Part shown: in pieces, positions 47,901 through 60,689 of the stretch
How positions within the stretch are numbered: position 1 is the first letter of the stretch
Layout: each line of letters starts with the position of its first letter
NCBI GenBank assembly: GCA_008921705.1
Contig: VFFE01006619.1
Location: forward strand, 439,448 to 503,447
Direction of reading: 5' to 3'
Length of the DNA: 64,000 nucleotides
Source of the DNA: Burhinus oedicnemus
Lineage: Eukaryota > Chordata > Aves > Charadriiformes > Burhinidae
Notes under the pieces: model-generated
What the model saw: only the letters and a program-made list of their open reading frames with translations
The model's database searches: none
What the model was told of the DNA's origin: nothing
Program-made: the position numbers and the translations under genes

Positions 47901-50900
47901 GCTTGTTAGCTTTCTAACTTACTTTAATTAGAATTGTCAAGATTTTAAAGCCCCATCATACCAAAATCCAACACTGAAGATACTCAGATTCCCATTTAAA
48001 CTGAAAAGCTGAAAATTTATTGTAGAACAAAAATGTTTTGATTATACAAAAGTACCTAATAGTTGGGGTTTTTTTAAACAAGTATAGTAATATAATGTAA
48101 AAAATTAAATGTTGATAATTTTCATATCAGAACTGTTTACTGAAATTGGCATAGCTCCATGAAATGCATGATTAAGCGGAGAAACAGTCAGATAGAAAAA
48201 TTTTCAACCACATCTGTGCACAAGAGCGAAGTAACTGAATATTAGTTACATTCAGATATATCAACATTCAGATGCTACTTCAGCTGAAGCTGCTCTTAAG
48301 AAAACACTTGGATGGTTTGTTTTGAAGCCATTCAATAGCAGAGTTGAAAAGAGATCAGCTTCAGATCAAAACCAGCCCAAAATTAAAAATTGAAAATCTT
48401 GTCAGAAAATCTGCAACATTTAGCAGAATTTAAGCTTTTGATGGAGGAAAAAATGCTTACTTTTGCAGAAATAATACTTTTTGCAGAGTGGCATTTTCTT
48501 TCAGAAGAATTTCTCAGAGGAAGGGTCCCAGTCAACACTGCCTTCCTGACATCCAGCCGATGATGCTTCTACAGCTGCAATAAGTATTAAAACTGTGACT
48601 CCCAGGGACTAGCAAAGGTACTGCATCTTCTTGTTCTCATTACAAAATCAAAATAAAGAATAAGAAAAGGTGGTTTTAAATTCATCGCCACTTTAAAGGT
48701 CACAGAAAGTATTATACTATTACAAGATTAGCTAATTATATTATTTATGGAAAGCATTTGTTCTGGGAACAGAGATTAGACATAACTACAATTGGATGTG
48801 TCCGTGACAAATCTAGAAATTAAACAAAGCTCCCCTACAGTCAAAGCCAAGATTTTTTTTTTTTTTTTTTCACCATAAAACCACTCTGTACATGCTGTCC
48901 TGGCAGAAAACCTCCTTTCCATTACGTATTACCCTGTGAACTGCTACTGGTAATACTAATAGCTCCCAGCATTGTGCCTATAGCTGAGCAACTAGTGGGT
49001 GCTCAGATTTCAGCTGAGTTGGTGTCCACTGACAAATTCATGCTCTGTGTATACGGATGAGCTGTGATAAATAAATAAAATTATTCCATTTGAGCTAATT
49101 TGAGGGATGAAACCTCCCCAAAGAACCAAGTTAGTAACAATGGAGAGAAAAGTATCGGCTTAGTTTTAGGGTTAGTAAGGAATTTGCAGCTCTTGTGTCC
49201 TCGCAAAGCCTCATGTGTCCATAGTTTCAGAAAGGGATTACACACTTCTATATGAGCTGGTTGGTGGGAAAAGCTGTCATAATTTCAGGTTTCTTCTGAT
49301 TTCTAACTGAACACTTCTAATTGTTGATATTCATGAAGTAGGGGAGTGTCCAATGATATAAGCAATATGACACAAGATTCTGATTACCTGTGGTTTGGTC
49401 ACCAAAGCATTCAGAATCTTTGGCAGCAGATGCAGTTTAAATAAAAATGTCACGGCTTATGTCAGAAAAGCGTCTTCTGCTAGATTTCCTCTCTTTACAT
49501 AATTTAAATTCAAAGCATTTTAAAGGCCAAGCTTGTCAGAAGAGGTTGATTTTAAAGGTTGAGGGGGAGAGGTTGATTTTGCAACAAAAAAAAATTACAG
49601 CTATAATTAGGCATTACACTAAGCCCATTCTTGCTCATGCTGACTGATAAAAAGTCATTACTGATTGTTGAAGGACTGAGTATGCCAAAGGGTTCTAAGA
49701 AAGGATCAACTTTATGTAATAGGGGAGATAAGACTATATTAAGCAGCCCAGAAAATTAGGGACAACTCAGAAAAAATCTCCCACAGGTCAAGTATAAGAG
49801 GAATATGACACATCTAAACCTAGTTAGTCCCTGAGCAGTACCTTCACTTTTCCTTGCGGCACATATAGTCATTTACGCTGGGAAGAAGGGATACAGTGTA
49901 GCAACTGCTCTATCTATGTTTTATACTGTTTTTCACAGGCATTATCAAAAAAGTAGAAAATAACACAGAACCATATCCAAATCCAAATCTTCAGGACTTG
50001 CCAGCTTAAAAAAAAAAACAAAACACCACTTATAAAAAAGACCAAAAACCAGTATTCTTAAGCTTAATCAGCAACTGAGGAAGTAAGGGAGCTATTGCAA
50101 TCTGCCCCACAGTGCTCTCTGCTCAGCCTGCAACACTGCCCCAAAGAAAGAAAAATTGCCAACAATTTTCTTTTCAGATCACATTCTACAAGAGAAAGGA
50201 GGCCAGAACAGATGCCGCTTGCCTCCACGTGCAGCAAGACTACCATCACTCTTTAACCAAGCTTTAGCTCTCCCCAGTTAAATTCAAGTTTAAAAATGAC
50301 CCTGGCAAATTCTGGTCACCTTAAAAAATTCATATGTAGCCTGGGGAAAAACAATAGTTGCAATGTGTTAATCATTCTGCCATAACCTCTGCCATGTCCT
50401 ACTCCCTTCGTGCCACTCTGGTAGTCCATTACTCAGAGGCGAGACTTTTTTTGGCTGGGATACAGATACACTCTGGCTGTCCTGCAGGTGAGAGATGTTG
50501 CTGGGACCAAAGCAATGCTAACCTTGACTTGGATGCAGAGCCAGGCACAAAGAATCGGGGATCCTAATGTCTGTATTTTGCCCCAAACTCCATTTCAACA
50601 CATGTAACTGTAGAGCAGAAAATCTGGCAAATGGGGCCTGCTTGTAATACGCTTTCTTTGCATTAATGAGATCTGTGTCACCTACCGCCTTCTCCCCTAC
50701 AACACACACATTTTCTTCATTGTTTCCATTCTGATCCAGAACAGTTGAAGTCTGAGCGTGTTGCTTAGCAATACGGGAATAGAATAAGGTATGCTTAAAG
50801 TCTTCCTCCTCTGCTAGATGTCCTGTAGCGGCCATTACTAGAGAAAAATTGACTTTTCTATTATCTTCGTATTGTTTCCATAGCAGTTTCTCCCCTGTTC

Positions 50901-53661
50901 CCATGGCATTTTCTTTAGCTTCTCCCCCACCCCAATATTCTCAAATTAACCTTTTCTTAGACACAGCATCTACTCTCACCTCTCTCATATACCTAATACA
51001 TTTCTCAGCTGTAGGCTTTTTGATGGAAATTTTCCACCTCGTTCTCAGATGAACTAAATTCATTACAGATGTGAGCAAACAAACCCGGAATGTTGCAGGA
51101 CAATACCTGCACAAGAAATAACCTCTGAGTAAGTAAAATATTTCCTTTATCTCTTTTAGCCAATGTTCAGTTGACTTTGTGGTGAAAAACTGCCAAACAA
51201 AAAGAAAAATAAAAGGTGCTTGAATCCCATTTTTGCAGTTCAGAAACCAAAAAGCTTTCTTTTTGAGCAAAATCCTTGACTGTTAATTTCAAAAGCACAT
51301 GAAAATGAAAGCTGTATTGTACTCTCTCTCCATTTTGGTGCCTTATACTCGTATAAGGTTCACAACAAAATTAACAGAACACATAGGAGTCCCTGAGACT
51401 AATCTTTCCTACACAGCATTAGCTTCTGGAGACCTCTCTGAGGACTGGGGGTGAATCTTTCAGGCCCATTTATTTCTTGAGGAAAGCCATGCTGTATATC
51501 TGTCGAGATCTTGTCTTGTTCTCTCTGAGAGAGGCAAAGAGAATTTGTATGACTGGTGTTCTGAGGTTTGTTACCAAGTGCAGGTACAGAAACAAAGCTA
51601 TACCTTAGCTGCAGGTAAATCGCATAATGCATTAATGTGCTACTTCTCACTCTATCGTCATAAAACAGACTGAAGAGTTTTGTTTGTGCATTCAGGCTGC
51701 AAGCCTTCTTAAGTTTTTGTTGTGCCACTTATTAGATTTGTGGTGTCAATAATCATGTTAGTGCAAATGGTTAAGGGACACTTTCCTCAAGAAAGATCAC
51801 TGCTCAGGAGGGAATTATCCATATCTAATTACAGTTCGTGCTGCTGCTGGACATCCCCCTTGCTCTGCTCTCTGTCCACTGTCATCTCGTTTTAAAACAC
51901 ACTGACTCTGTTTTAGGCATGGGATCAAGTATTTGGAAATCAAGGCCCCATTTATGAGTGTGAGAGCCTATGGTCGGTCAAACATGTGCTGCAGACCAGC
52001 CATGGAGACAGTGGGCAGTGAACACATCAGATCCTCCCAGGGAAAGCTGGGAGCCGTAAGTGTCACCGGAGGGCTCTGTAACAGCAGTCCTGTATCTTCC
52101 CTGTTGGACCATGGTTCACCCCTGCGTTTCCTCCTGTGGTACCTTTCCCTTTTCTATCTCTTTGTCCTGCCTTGTCCAGCAATGAGCTGCAACCTGCCAG
52201 AAATCACAGCCTGTGCAGAGCCTTGTCCTAAACAGCACAATTCGGCACGAAGGCAAAGTCCGGAGCAGGTCTTGGGCCATGCAGTCTCTGCAGCAAGTAC
52301 CGGCTTTAGCTGTGTGTACGTGTACATAGGCACAGTGCCTAGTGTACAGTACATTCTTTGCACAAAGCGTGTGTCCGTGGAGTGCTAATGACCGCTAATG
52401 AGTATGTGGAGCAGTCTGGGGATGCAGCAGACCCTGCTTCAGCAGCACAGTGAATAATATCAGAGGGACCGGTAAAGAAACGCAGCTCTCTGCGACTGTA
52501 GCCAGACAGATGATCTGAACAACAGTGTGGTATAGCAAGATCCTTCTGTGCAGACTCCTGCAGCAGCTTTAATTGCAATTGCTTTAAATTTGTAAAGAGC
52601 CTGGAGGCTTGAGGTCCCACTCATTAACATTTTGGCAAAATCTCCCAGGCCTGGGCTACTTCCAAAACACCCACATCTCTGGCATAATCAGGTTCGTAGC
52701 CTGTATTCACCCTGACTCTAACCAAGAAAATAATTATATAAGATTTATTTTTTTATATTGCAGGCACGACACTTATATCTAAACATTTTGCGGCTTGAGA
52801 TATGTTTTCATAAACTCATCAATCATCCAAATATTTTTGTCCAAGGAGTTTTCAGGAAATTACAATGAGTATCAAAGATCACACTATTCAACAGAAATCA
52901 TTTTAATATTAAAGTCTCATAAATTCCACAATAAGTAGTGCTGCCTAGATTAAAATCAAAACCCAGATGAAAAAAAATGTATTTACTTATTTATTTCAGA
53001 AGACAGAATGTGGAGAGCTGCCTCCTCCTGAAACCACTGGTTATCCGGGAACAAGACTGTCTGGGCTTCAAGATCCCACATCACACAAAGCTACAATACC
53101 CTGAAGCACCAGGGCTCAGCACACTTGAGCCATCTACCTAATGAAATAGAACCAATAGGCCGGGATCTCTTGCCTGCTCCATCTGTAATCCCACCAGCTA
53201 CATTGCCTGACTCCTGAGGGGCACACTTATGAGGTGAGAGTGAGATCCCCATCTTTTTCTTTGACTTATTTTTAATAACTCTCCTTTTTTTCTTATTCCT
53301 TAAGATGTTTTTTCTCACTACAGCTCTTCTAATCATTGTTGTTGCAAATTTCGCTTGTCAACTCCTGATTTGTATTTTTCTTCCATCCATGAAATAGCTT
53401 CTATAACTCCAAATCAACATTAAAACTGTATAGTCAATGTTTCTGAGCAGAAAAGATCAGTCAACAGGGAAGATGGCTTCGCTATCCATAATACATGCTC
53501 TGGCACCAATGTCATTTCTGCCTCCGCTTAACCAAACGAGACAAGCTTCAACACAGAATATGAAGAAGGATATGATATAACAGTAAAGTATTTTAATTAA
53601 GCTACAAAAAGCTTGCTGTCTGATCACTTTCTGGGAGGCCAGTATTAACATCCTTATTCAG
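44904..53661. other. unique AT-rich DNA, no recognised gene
   Basis: No gene, RNA or named transposon. It holds a T run at 48,853-48,870 and a 13-bp direct repeat (AGAGGTTGATTTT at 49,541 and 49,568). ORFs of 120-150 codons lie at 47,239-47,604 (minus), 47,365-47,751 (plus), 50,518-50,904 (minus) and 51,933-52,388 (plus). None has a motif that I recognise. A further minus splice-bounded segment at 46,662-46,705 and a plus one ending at 50,485 are of the same uncertain kind. Confidence 0.45.
48853..48870 (+). repeat. 18-base T homopolymer
   Basis: Eighteen T residues between CCAAGA and CACCATAAAACC. Confidence 0.95.
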
Positions 53662-53733
53662 TCAGATGTGGCTGAGGGACAGCACTGCTGCCTGTGTAAT
53701 TGCAGCTGGAAGCTCTGGGAATATCAAGAGCAG
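53662..53733 (+). other. candidate internal exon, 72 nt, phase 0-0
   Basis: The acceptor (CATCCTTATTCAG) and donor (AGCAG-GTAACAG) bracket 24 open codons (including HCCLCNCSWKLWEYQEQ). The acceptor is only moderate. Its phase matches the next candidate exon at 53,970, about 235 bases downstream. The product is not recognised. Confidence 0.2.
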
Positions 53734-53969
53734 GTAACAGTTGTCCCAAGGTCTAACGCCACATTTTGCCTCATTTTAGAAGGACTCTTTATTGCACCTA
53801 CGCTGGAGCGTCACCATAATAAAAATGTAGGGTTAAATGCAGGGTCACAGCAAACTCAGGCTTCTGCTACCTGGAATTTACTTTACATTTCAGTTTCTTC
53901 TTTTTACCCAAAGTTTTGTTGGGTTTGTTTTGGTTTGGTTTTTTTTGTTTGCTTGCTTCTTTTTTTAAG

Positions 53970-54116
53970 GACAACAGAGACCGTTTGAAGGTGAAATCAA
54001 CAGTTGGTGCAGAACTTCATCTAGCTGTAGGAAAAATTGAAGATTCAGATGCCTTCCCTATATGTAAAAAGGAAACTACTGCTGAAACAGTGCTGATATC
54101 ACTAGATCCAGAATAA
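53970..54116 (+). other. candidate 3' terminal exon (48 codons and stop)
   Basis: A long T-rich tract ending TTTTTTTAAG is followed by 48 open codons in phase 0 from DNRDRLKVKSTVGAELHLAV to ISLDPE, with TAA at 54,114-54,116. One AATAAA overlaps the stop (54,112-54,117) and a second lies at 54,148-54,153. The composition is balanced and protein-like, with alternating hydrophobic residues, but no family is recognised. The chance of 48 open codons in some frame is not negligible. Confidence 0.22.
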
Positions 54117-54147
54117 AATGTTAAGTGTCCCTCTGGTATTTCAGAGG

Positions 54148-54153
54148 AATAAA
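54148..54153 (+). promoter_or_regulatory. AATAAA poly(A) signal after candidate terminal exon
   Basis: It lies 32 bases after the TAA of the candidate exon. It is relevant only if that exon is transcribed. Confidence 0.2.
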
Positions 54154-55279
54154 AGGATAAAATGAGCAGTTTGCAAGCTAATTCTCCATATGTAACAGAG
54201 TATTTGTCCAGATTTAGACTATGATCTTCAAATCCCATTGAAAAGCAACGAAAATTCACCCTTTAAGGGAATTCGAATTCAGATTCAATTTTTTATTTCT
54301 ACATTTCATCCTTTTAGTACCTAACATTCATAAAATTAGTGAAAATATCTAAAAAGTTTAGTCAAGCAGTTAGAATTCTGTCCCTTCCAACCCCTGCCAT
54401 TCTGTGATCCTGTGATTATCACAAGTGCCATCCTGGTGAAAGGGAAATATGAAAGTAACAACAGAATCTGGACTTTCCATGTGTAAAGTGAGGGGGAAAT
54501 AAACTAGCTATTAACATGTTACTAATTCTAAAACATTAGTGATAGATACGGAAAGTTAAAGCAATGAACTATGGGTGGCCAATAGATTAAATACAATACA
54601 GCAGAACTTAAAAACATAAGAGGAAAAGAGAATTCTAGATGAAACAAAAATCCATTACTTGGAGCAGATTTTTGTATTTTTTTCAATCAATGCAGAAAAG
54701 TCGAGCAGATGTTTCTGGTTTGTATTTGATGGATACCATTGTGAATGAAAGTTAAAAAAAGGAATTTTCCTGAAGACACGAAGGAGCCAACCCAGGCTTC
54801 TGCTGCTTCAAAATTAACAGGCCCAGATATTGAGCAGAGAGCTGAAGATCTCTCTGAACCGCTGAGGTCTCCTTTTAGCATGTCTCAGAAAGGAGGAAAA
54901 TTTTAAAGGGAGGTAGGACTGCCAGCTCGGTTTGTGTATTTAAAAGGGCAAAGGCAATGCAGAAAGGGCAGCAGTGACTAGACATCTTACAGATTAACAG
55001 ATGGTACAAACCTGTATTTACTGCCAGTTAACTGCCATAAGTAAAATACATTTTAATACAGCACTTTGCCATGTAATACATTTGGAGACAAATCAGGGTG
55101 TTCAATCAAAAACAGAGGTACAGAGAAAAGCTTAGGGACCATCACAGGTAATTGCCTCAAGTTGATTTCCCAATAGTCTGCAGTGGCAGGAAGGACTAAT
55201 ACCATCCCTGAATGTTTAAAAAGACGACAACTGAAGAAGAACAAAGTCAGTATCACCTCTAACTACAACATCAGTGAAA
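54154..55279. other. unique AT-rich DNA containing a CR1 tail scrap
   Basis: Apart from the CR1 tail at 54,383-54,418, nothing is recognised. Confidence 0.5.
54383..54418 (+). repeat. CR1 3'-tail scrap (36 bp)
   Basis: CCCTTCCAACCCCTGCCATTCTGTGATCCTGTGATT is the very end of a CR1 3' UTR with its terminal repeat, and almost all of the element is missing. Confidence 0.8.
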
Positions 55280-55690
55280 CCGTTATTAGGCTGTTGCCCC
55301 CGGTCTAATTCAAGGAAGATGTGAAAAAGTGATGAGCAGTTTAAAGGAGAGCCACAAATGTGATTCACTAGCTGGGAAACATGCCTTACAATGCAGGGCT
55401 TAAAGCATTAAATATATTTAGCTCCCAAGAAAAGCTTCAGCTGTAGCTTGTTCACTGTACATACAGGTGAAAGATAGCTGTGGTGGCAGCTTTTCAAAGT
55501 TGTTGACAAAAGAAAAACAAGACCCAACAGATGGGAGTTGAAGTCATACAAATTCAATCTGGAATAAGAAATAATTTACCATCACAAAGGCTAATTAAAC
55601 ACTGGAACAGTTTTTCATTGAAGGTGATAGACTTCTCCCAATGTAAGCCTTTAAGATGAGATGAAACACTTTTTAAAAGATTTTTTTTTT
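55280..55690 (+). mobile_element. old CR1/L3-like LINE 3' fragment
   Basis: The blocks follow an ancient amniote CR1/L3-type LINE in order: TTATTAGGCTGTTGC; AAAGGAGAGCCACAAATGTGATTCACTAG; AAACATGCCTTACAATGCAGGGCTTAAAGCATTAAATATATTTAGC; CAAGACCCAACAGATGGGAGTTGAAG; ACAAATTCAATCTGGAATAAGAAATAATTTACCATCACAAAGG; TAATTAAACACTGGAACAGTTT. These correspond to the end of the reverse-transcriptase ORF and start of the 3' UTR. It is far more diverged than the CR1 copies at 218, 44,382 or 60,648, so it is older. No reading frame survives. Confidence 0.75.
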
Positions 55691-56348
55691 GGTGATTTGA
55701 AGTGCTGCACAAGATTCATCCTCAATAGCCTGGAGGAATTACATTGCCCCTGCACTGACTTCAGTTTCTGCGTATTACTTGCAGCTTTGCATGAGGTTAT
55801 CTTACCTATTTAAATATTATATCATAAAGCCAGTGCAGACTTCTGTAGGGTTGAGGAATGATTTCTGTTCTTCACCCTTATGGCCCTACAAGACACTGGT
55901 CAGATTCTGGATATTTTTTTCTTTCCAAGTTCTGAAATATCAAAATTTTTCTACAGCTAGAGCAAAGACCGCACATGAGGTACTCAGCACTCTAACATGG
56001 TGCTGAGAAGGACCAGTGTTTCTGTTTCAAGATTAAAATGCCCAGCAAATCTGAAGTCAGATATTTAACCTCAGCAGATAAAAATTTCACCTCATTATTT
56101 TACCTCAGCAGTTGCTTTGGGGTTTTTTGCCTACTCTGCAGCTTTGGCACCTAGAATTATTTAGGCAAATTTCCCCTAATGAAGCCCTTACTAGTTAAAC
56201 GAGTTGGTGTTCTGGGGACAACTCAGTCTCTTCTAATTTCTTCTTTCAGTACACAGGCTGAAAAACAAAATGCTCAAATGAACCAAGTCACCAAGGTCAA
56301 TCCAAGCATACTTTGGTGAAATGTAAAGAAAACATCACATAGAAAAAG

Positions 56349-56383
56349 AAAAAAAAAAAGGGGGGGGAGGGGCGCAGTGGGGG
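56349..56383 (+). repeat. purine-rich A-run/G-run, possible G-quadruplex
   Basis: Eleven A residues are followed by GGGGGGGG-A-GGGG-CGCAGT-GGGGG. If the 8-G run is split, four G tracts with short loops are available. Confidence 0.6.
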
Positions 56384-57561
56384 AGAGATACATAGGTCAT
56401 TTCTGCTCTGAAGCTGCAAAATAAGGATGCTCATACACAGCACTGAAGGTTTACACACACTTATAAAATGCATCTTTATGAATAATAGGACAAAGACAAA
56501 TCTTTTGACCCTGCACCTCTGTGAGCCTTACTGGAAATGCCACGAGAATGAGCATTCCATCCGCGCTGCCACTGAATGCTCTAACTATGCACTTTCAGCA
56601 TGTTACTGTGTGTTGACAAAATTTAGGTTGATGGCACCAAGGACATTTCTACCACTCAAACTAGTTACTAAAATAATCTTGTGAACACAAACCACTGGGA
56701 AATACAGTCCATAAACTGGCTTCTCCAGCAAGCTTAGAATGATCTTTTACACTCTCCTTTCACCAGATGAAAAAAGAAAGAAAAGACACAGCGCAGTCAG
56801 TCACTGAGATGGGTGCAGCATTTGACAACCTGGGCCAAAATCTACTTTCATTTGCGTGGCTAAATAAGTGCAGTAGTCCTTACCCCAAATCTCAGATGAC
56901 TCCCCTAAAGCCAGTGCAATCTGAAAGGTTAACAATTGTATTTTCTTAACTCAAGCAGAAAAAATGGAGGGAAACAAGGAATGCCAGAGACAGAAACTGC
57001 ATACGCTTCATATATATTCAGTGAATCCTATTTGCAAAAAACCCTTCAACTGCTACTCTCTATGTTTAAATATTCTATGACTGGAGAAAGTCAATACCTT
57101 TCTGCTTATCTCATTCTTACTTATAACAGCTAATTACATTTTAATTAGTCCAACTGTTCTATTGGCAGGCAAAATGTGCTAAAAGCCCATGTAAACAATA
57201 TATATTTTATTAATGAACTGTGATCTACCAGCATGGAAGAGAACATCTGATTTCTCCATTTTTGCCACACTGATACCACACTACCCTTGTATTCTAGATA
57301 GTAGGTCTATTTCCAGATTTTCTGTGCTCAGTCCTTTCCTAAACTACCTGCAGACACCATTAGAAACTGTGATTTTCCCCAAGCACCTCTTCCTCCAATG
57401 ACAGCCAGTGCAACTAACTACATATGAAAATCATGAAAAGTAAAGAGATAGGGAATGTGGAACAAGCATAAGCAAGTCAGAAGCATCAACGTTCAACATC
57501 TGCATTTAATACGAACGAAGGAAAACTGTGTGCAAAAACTATTATAGGATCTAAGCTGAAG

Positions 57562-57608
57562 TACCCTGAAATCAACAGAAGTCTTTCAACCTACTTTGAG
57601 ATCAGATG
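57562..57608. repeat. partial second copy of old GATC-hairpin repeat
   Basis: ACCCTGAAATCAACAGAAGTCTTTCAACCTACTTTGAGATCAG resembles the central part of the family seen at 12,998-13,062 (form TGAAGTCAATGGAAGTCTTTCCATTGACTTCAATGGGCTTTGGATCAG), with losses in the middle. It is weak because it is so diverged. Confidence 0.35.
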
Positions 57609-60600
57609 CTATCAAACCAGTTCTAATCTGAGCCCAGAGCTCAACAAAATTCCCGATTTAAACACACGTGTATTACGTATAATGACAGCATATAGTACCC
57701 ATCTGTCAGCACCACGTGCACCTCTCATCTTTAAGGTTGTGCTTCTGCATGGTTGGTGTTTCCAACATGAACATAACCAAGGGTTGGAAGCCCGATCATA
57801 TGCCATGGGGCAGCAATCGTAACTCCCTGAGTTTTCATAGGAAAGGGGAAGTAAATGGACTTTTCTTGTAAGAACATCAATATCAGGCCACAGCAAACTG
57901 AAGGCAAAATCCCACAACTAATGCTTTGATGGCTCCCAAACACCCGTCTGATAATCCAATCATGTATGTTTGAAATTACTTACAGAAGAACTTATTTACA
58001 AGCACGTAATATAATGAGTTCAGCCCTGTGTCTGCTGTGGAGCTGTGATACAGTTAAAAACAACAACCCTATTTCTGCTGGATAATCTGTTTCTTCATAA
58101 CATGCTGTATTAGCATCAGCTTCCTTTTTAAAAGTCACTGTTCTTCTTTCCCACTGCTGAAATTCCAAATAACCAGGATTGTATCCATGTTTAGTGACCT
58201 ACCCCACAAAGGGGTTACTAAGCTTAATTAGTTAATGTTTGTTCAGTGTTACATAAATTCTAAGCAGTAGTTTTAAGACCGGTGTGAAAGTTGTAATTTG
58301 CTGGCTAATACCAAATTTCTGCAAGAGTTGTTACATATGCAAAAGACATTCTGCTCGCTACTCCCAGATCTGTGGTTGTCACAGTGATTAAAACTCCATG
58401 TTTCCTAAACAATTAACTAACATAGTCTATTAAATCTCATTTTATTACTTTGAATGGATTGAGATGGTACAATAATCCAACTCAGAAGCAAGACAGAATT
58501 TACATATCTCTTTCAGAAAATGGATGAGACATAAAATGAACGACATGGTGGATAAAACCAAATCCTCATGTGTTCTCAGTCTGTTTTCCATTTTATTTTC
58601 TCTGCTGTACTATAAACAAGTTTTAGCAGTGATAGACTCAGATTATCTAGAAACCAAAGATAGAGAAAGCTCTCTAGGCTATCAAAACAATTCACTTTAA
58701 ACAGAATGCACACATCACTCAGTATGTTGTGACAAATTTAAATGTGCTATCAGCTCAAATGTTTGTTTTCTTTGACTCGTACTGCTGGAGACAGTATTGC
58801 ATGTTGTGTGTCCCATGCTCCAACTTAAATTCAATTTTGCGATTTGGAAAGTTTTTCTGCTAGTGTTTCAAATGGAATATATGACCTGCAATTCATTTAT
58901 ATTTCCTATGTAATTAGTAGCTGGCAAGTAAAACAAATTAGGTGCTTGATAAACACAGACAATTATATTTTCAAAGCATTTGTATTTATGCTTGGAAGGA
59001 AGGACAGTTTTATGAATATGTAATCAAGGATGTAAAATTGGAAAGAAAACAAAATAGAGCATAGTTAATTTGGTGGTAGCGAGAAATTAACAGTATGCCA
59101 AGCCCCCTGCACATGCACTGCCCTGATAAACTTGTTATTGGCAAAGGTTCACTCTAAGAGGAGCTTGGTAATCCTTCTTCTGTGTTTGCTCTTCTTTATT
59201 ACCCCTTTGAGAAAATATTGTTTATAAAATAAAGATCTGCACAAGCACAGATAACAGAGTCCTCATTTCATGCCTAACCTGTTTAATAGCTAACAGGCTT
59301 GGAATATATAGCTCTTTCTTTCTATTTCCTTTATATATTTGGCTACAGGTGTGTGCTGCACACCAGTGATTACCAAGCATTCATGAGCAGCTGTGCCTCC
59401 AAATGAAAGATGAAACCAAACTGAAAGTTTGTTTGAAATGGAAGTAAAACCCGGCAGATGGCAGCGTCCAGAAATAGCACCTCTGAAACTAAATTTTTTG
59501 TGCAGCTACTGCTCCAGAGCACTAGTGAGAACGGGGAGGGGGAGGACGACTCAGCAACAATCTACAAGGCTAAAAGGGGAAAAATAAAAACTAAAGGCAG
59601 TTTTAGGGGGAAGGAATACCACGGAGGGGATGAGAAGAAAAGAGGAAAATTAGCTTCAGCTGTCAACACCTAAAAAAAGAACAGAAACTTAAAGAAGGAT
59701 GCATTAGCAAAAGGAAAGGATTATGAGTACGAGCTGGGTTTATTCCTAGAGCAAAAGGAAAACTAGTGGAAGTATATGGAAAAAAGAATCATTTAGAGAA
59801 AGAAGACAAAAACTGACCAGCTGTCAGGATCAAACAAAGAAGAATTTAAATCTTAATATGGTTTTGATACTTTGTGGAAAGTCACACTTTCTTTAATATA
59901 TTGTGAAAAGTCATTATGCTGAAACAGATGTATATCTATGCTTTTAAAGAGATATGGGGGTAAAGGCATATGCCAAAAGGAACGTTCAATAGATTCATTT
60001 TAAGTATTTTGCAGGAGAAAACTGTGACCTGCATTTATTTTTTTTAATTATTATTTTTTTAGCAAGCTAAAATTATCACTAATATGAGAATGAAGAGAGG
60101 AGGAATCCCAAACACAACATGCAGCTTCGTTGGGTGACTCCCTGAGAATCACAGAGCACAAACAACCACAATATCCAGGCAAAGACGCATCTCCAGAAGG
60201 GCATTTCCTCTTGTGAGTGGGCTGCACACACACAGGGATGGGCTTGGGAACCGAGGCTGCGCATTCAGCTGCTGCAAGCTGCCTGTCTGCCGCAGACACA
60301 GAGCAGACGCTCATGGCCAGCAGCTCCACAGCATTCTCCGTGTAGTTTTCACCAAGGTGGAGCTTTTGGGGTTGCAGTGCCACTAGCAGAACCCGTGTTT
60401 CCCTTGCACAATCCTGTTTATGGCTGACTACAACTTTGTGTAATTATTTGAGCCGAAATTTCCCAGAAATGGCCTAAAGACGAATTTGAGAGAAAATGCC
60501 ACCTAAAGTGATTCAGCCTTTGGCCATTCCCCATTGGACTGACACTACACCTTCCCTCCAGTGATGGTAATACCCCTGAACATCACAGTGGTCTTGTAAG

Positions 60601-60689
60601 AGCAATTCAACTTTATCAGGGATACAGGCTTTTGCCTTTGATGTATTTATCACAGAATGGTAGGGTCTGGAAGGGACCTTCAAAAATCA

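Larger units (their letters stand above)
55691..60647. other. unique AT-rich DNA, no recognised gene
   Basis: No gene. It contains a purine-rich A11/G-tract block (56,349-56,383), a second partial copy of the old hairpin repeat (57,562-57,608) and a homeodomain-type TTAATTAGTTAAT cluster near 58,223. A 71-codon charged ORF (59,458-59,673) and a 110-codon minus ORF (60,051-60,383) have no recognisable features. Confidence 0.45.

Noticed and set aside
48950..49080. Possible second MIR-like SINE (TGTGCCTATAGCTGAGCAACTAGTGGGTGCTCAG)
   Set aside because: Only the tail-like phrase resembles MIR. Head and core are not visible.
50518..50904. 128-codon minus ORF with protein-like composition
   Set aside because: No recognisable family, no splice or promoter context. 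The length is within chance for the window.
51933..52388. 151-codon plus ORF as a secreted cysteine-rich protein
   Set aside because: The start is arbitrary, there is no N-terminal signal peptide, the cysteines form no pattern that I know, and the block is less AT-rich so long ORFs are expected.
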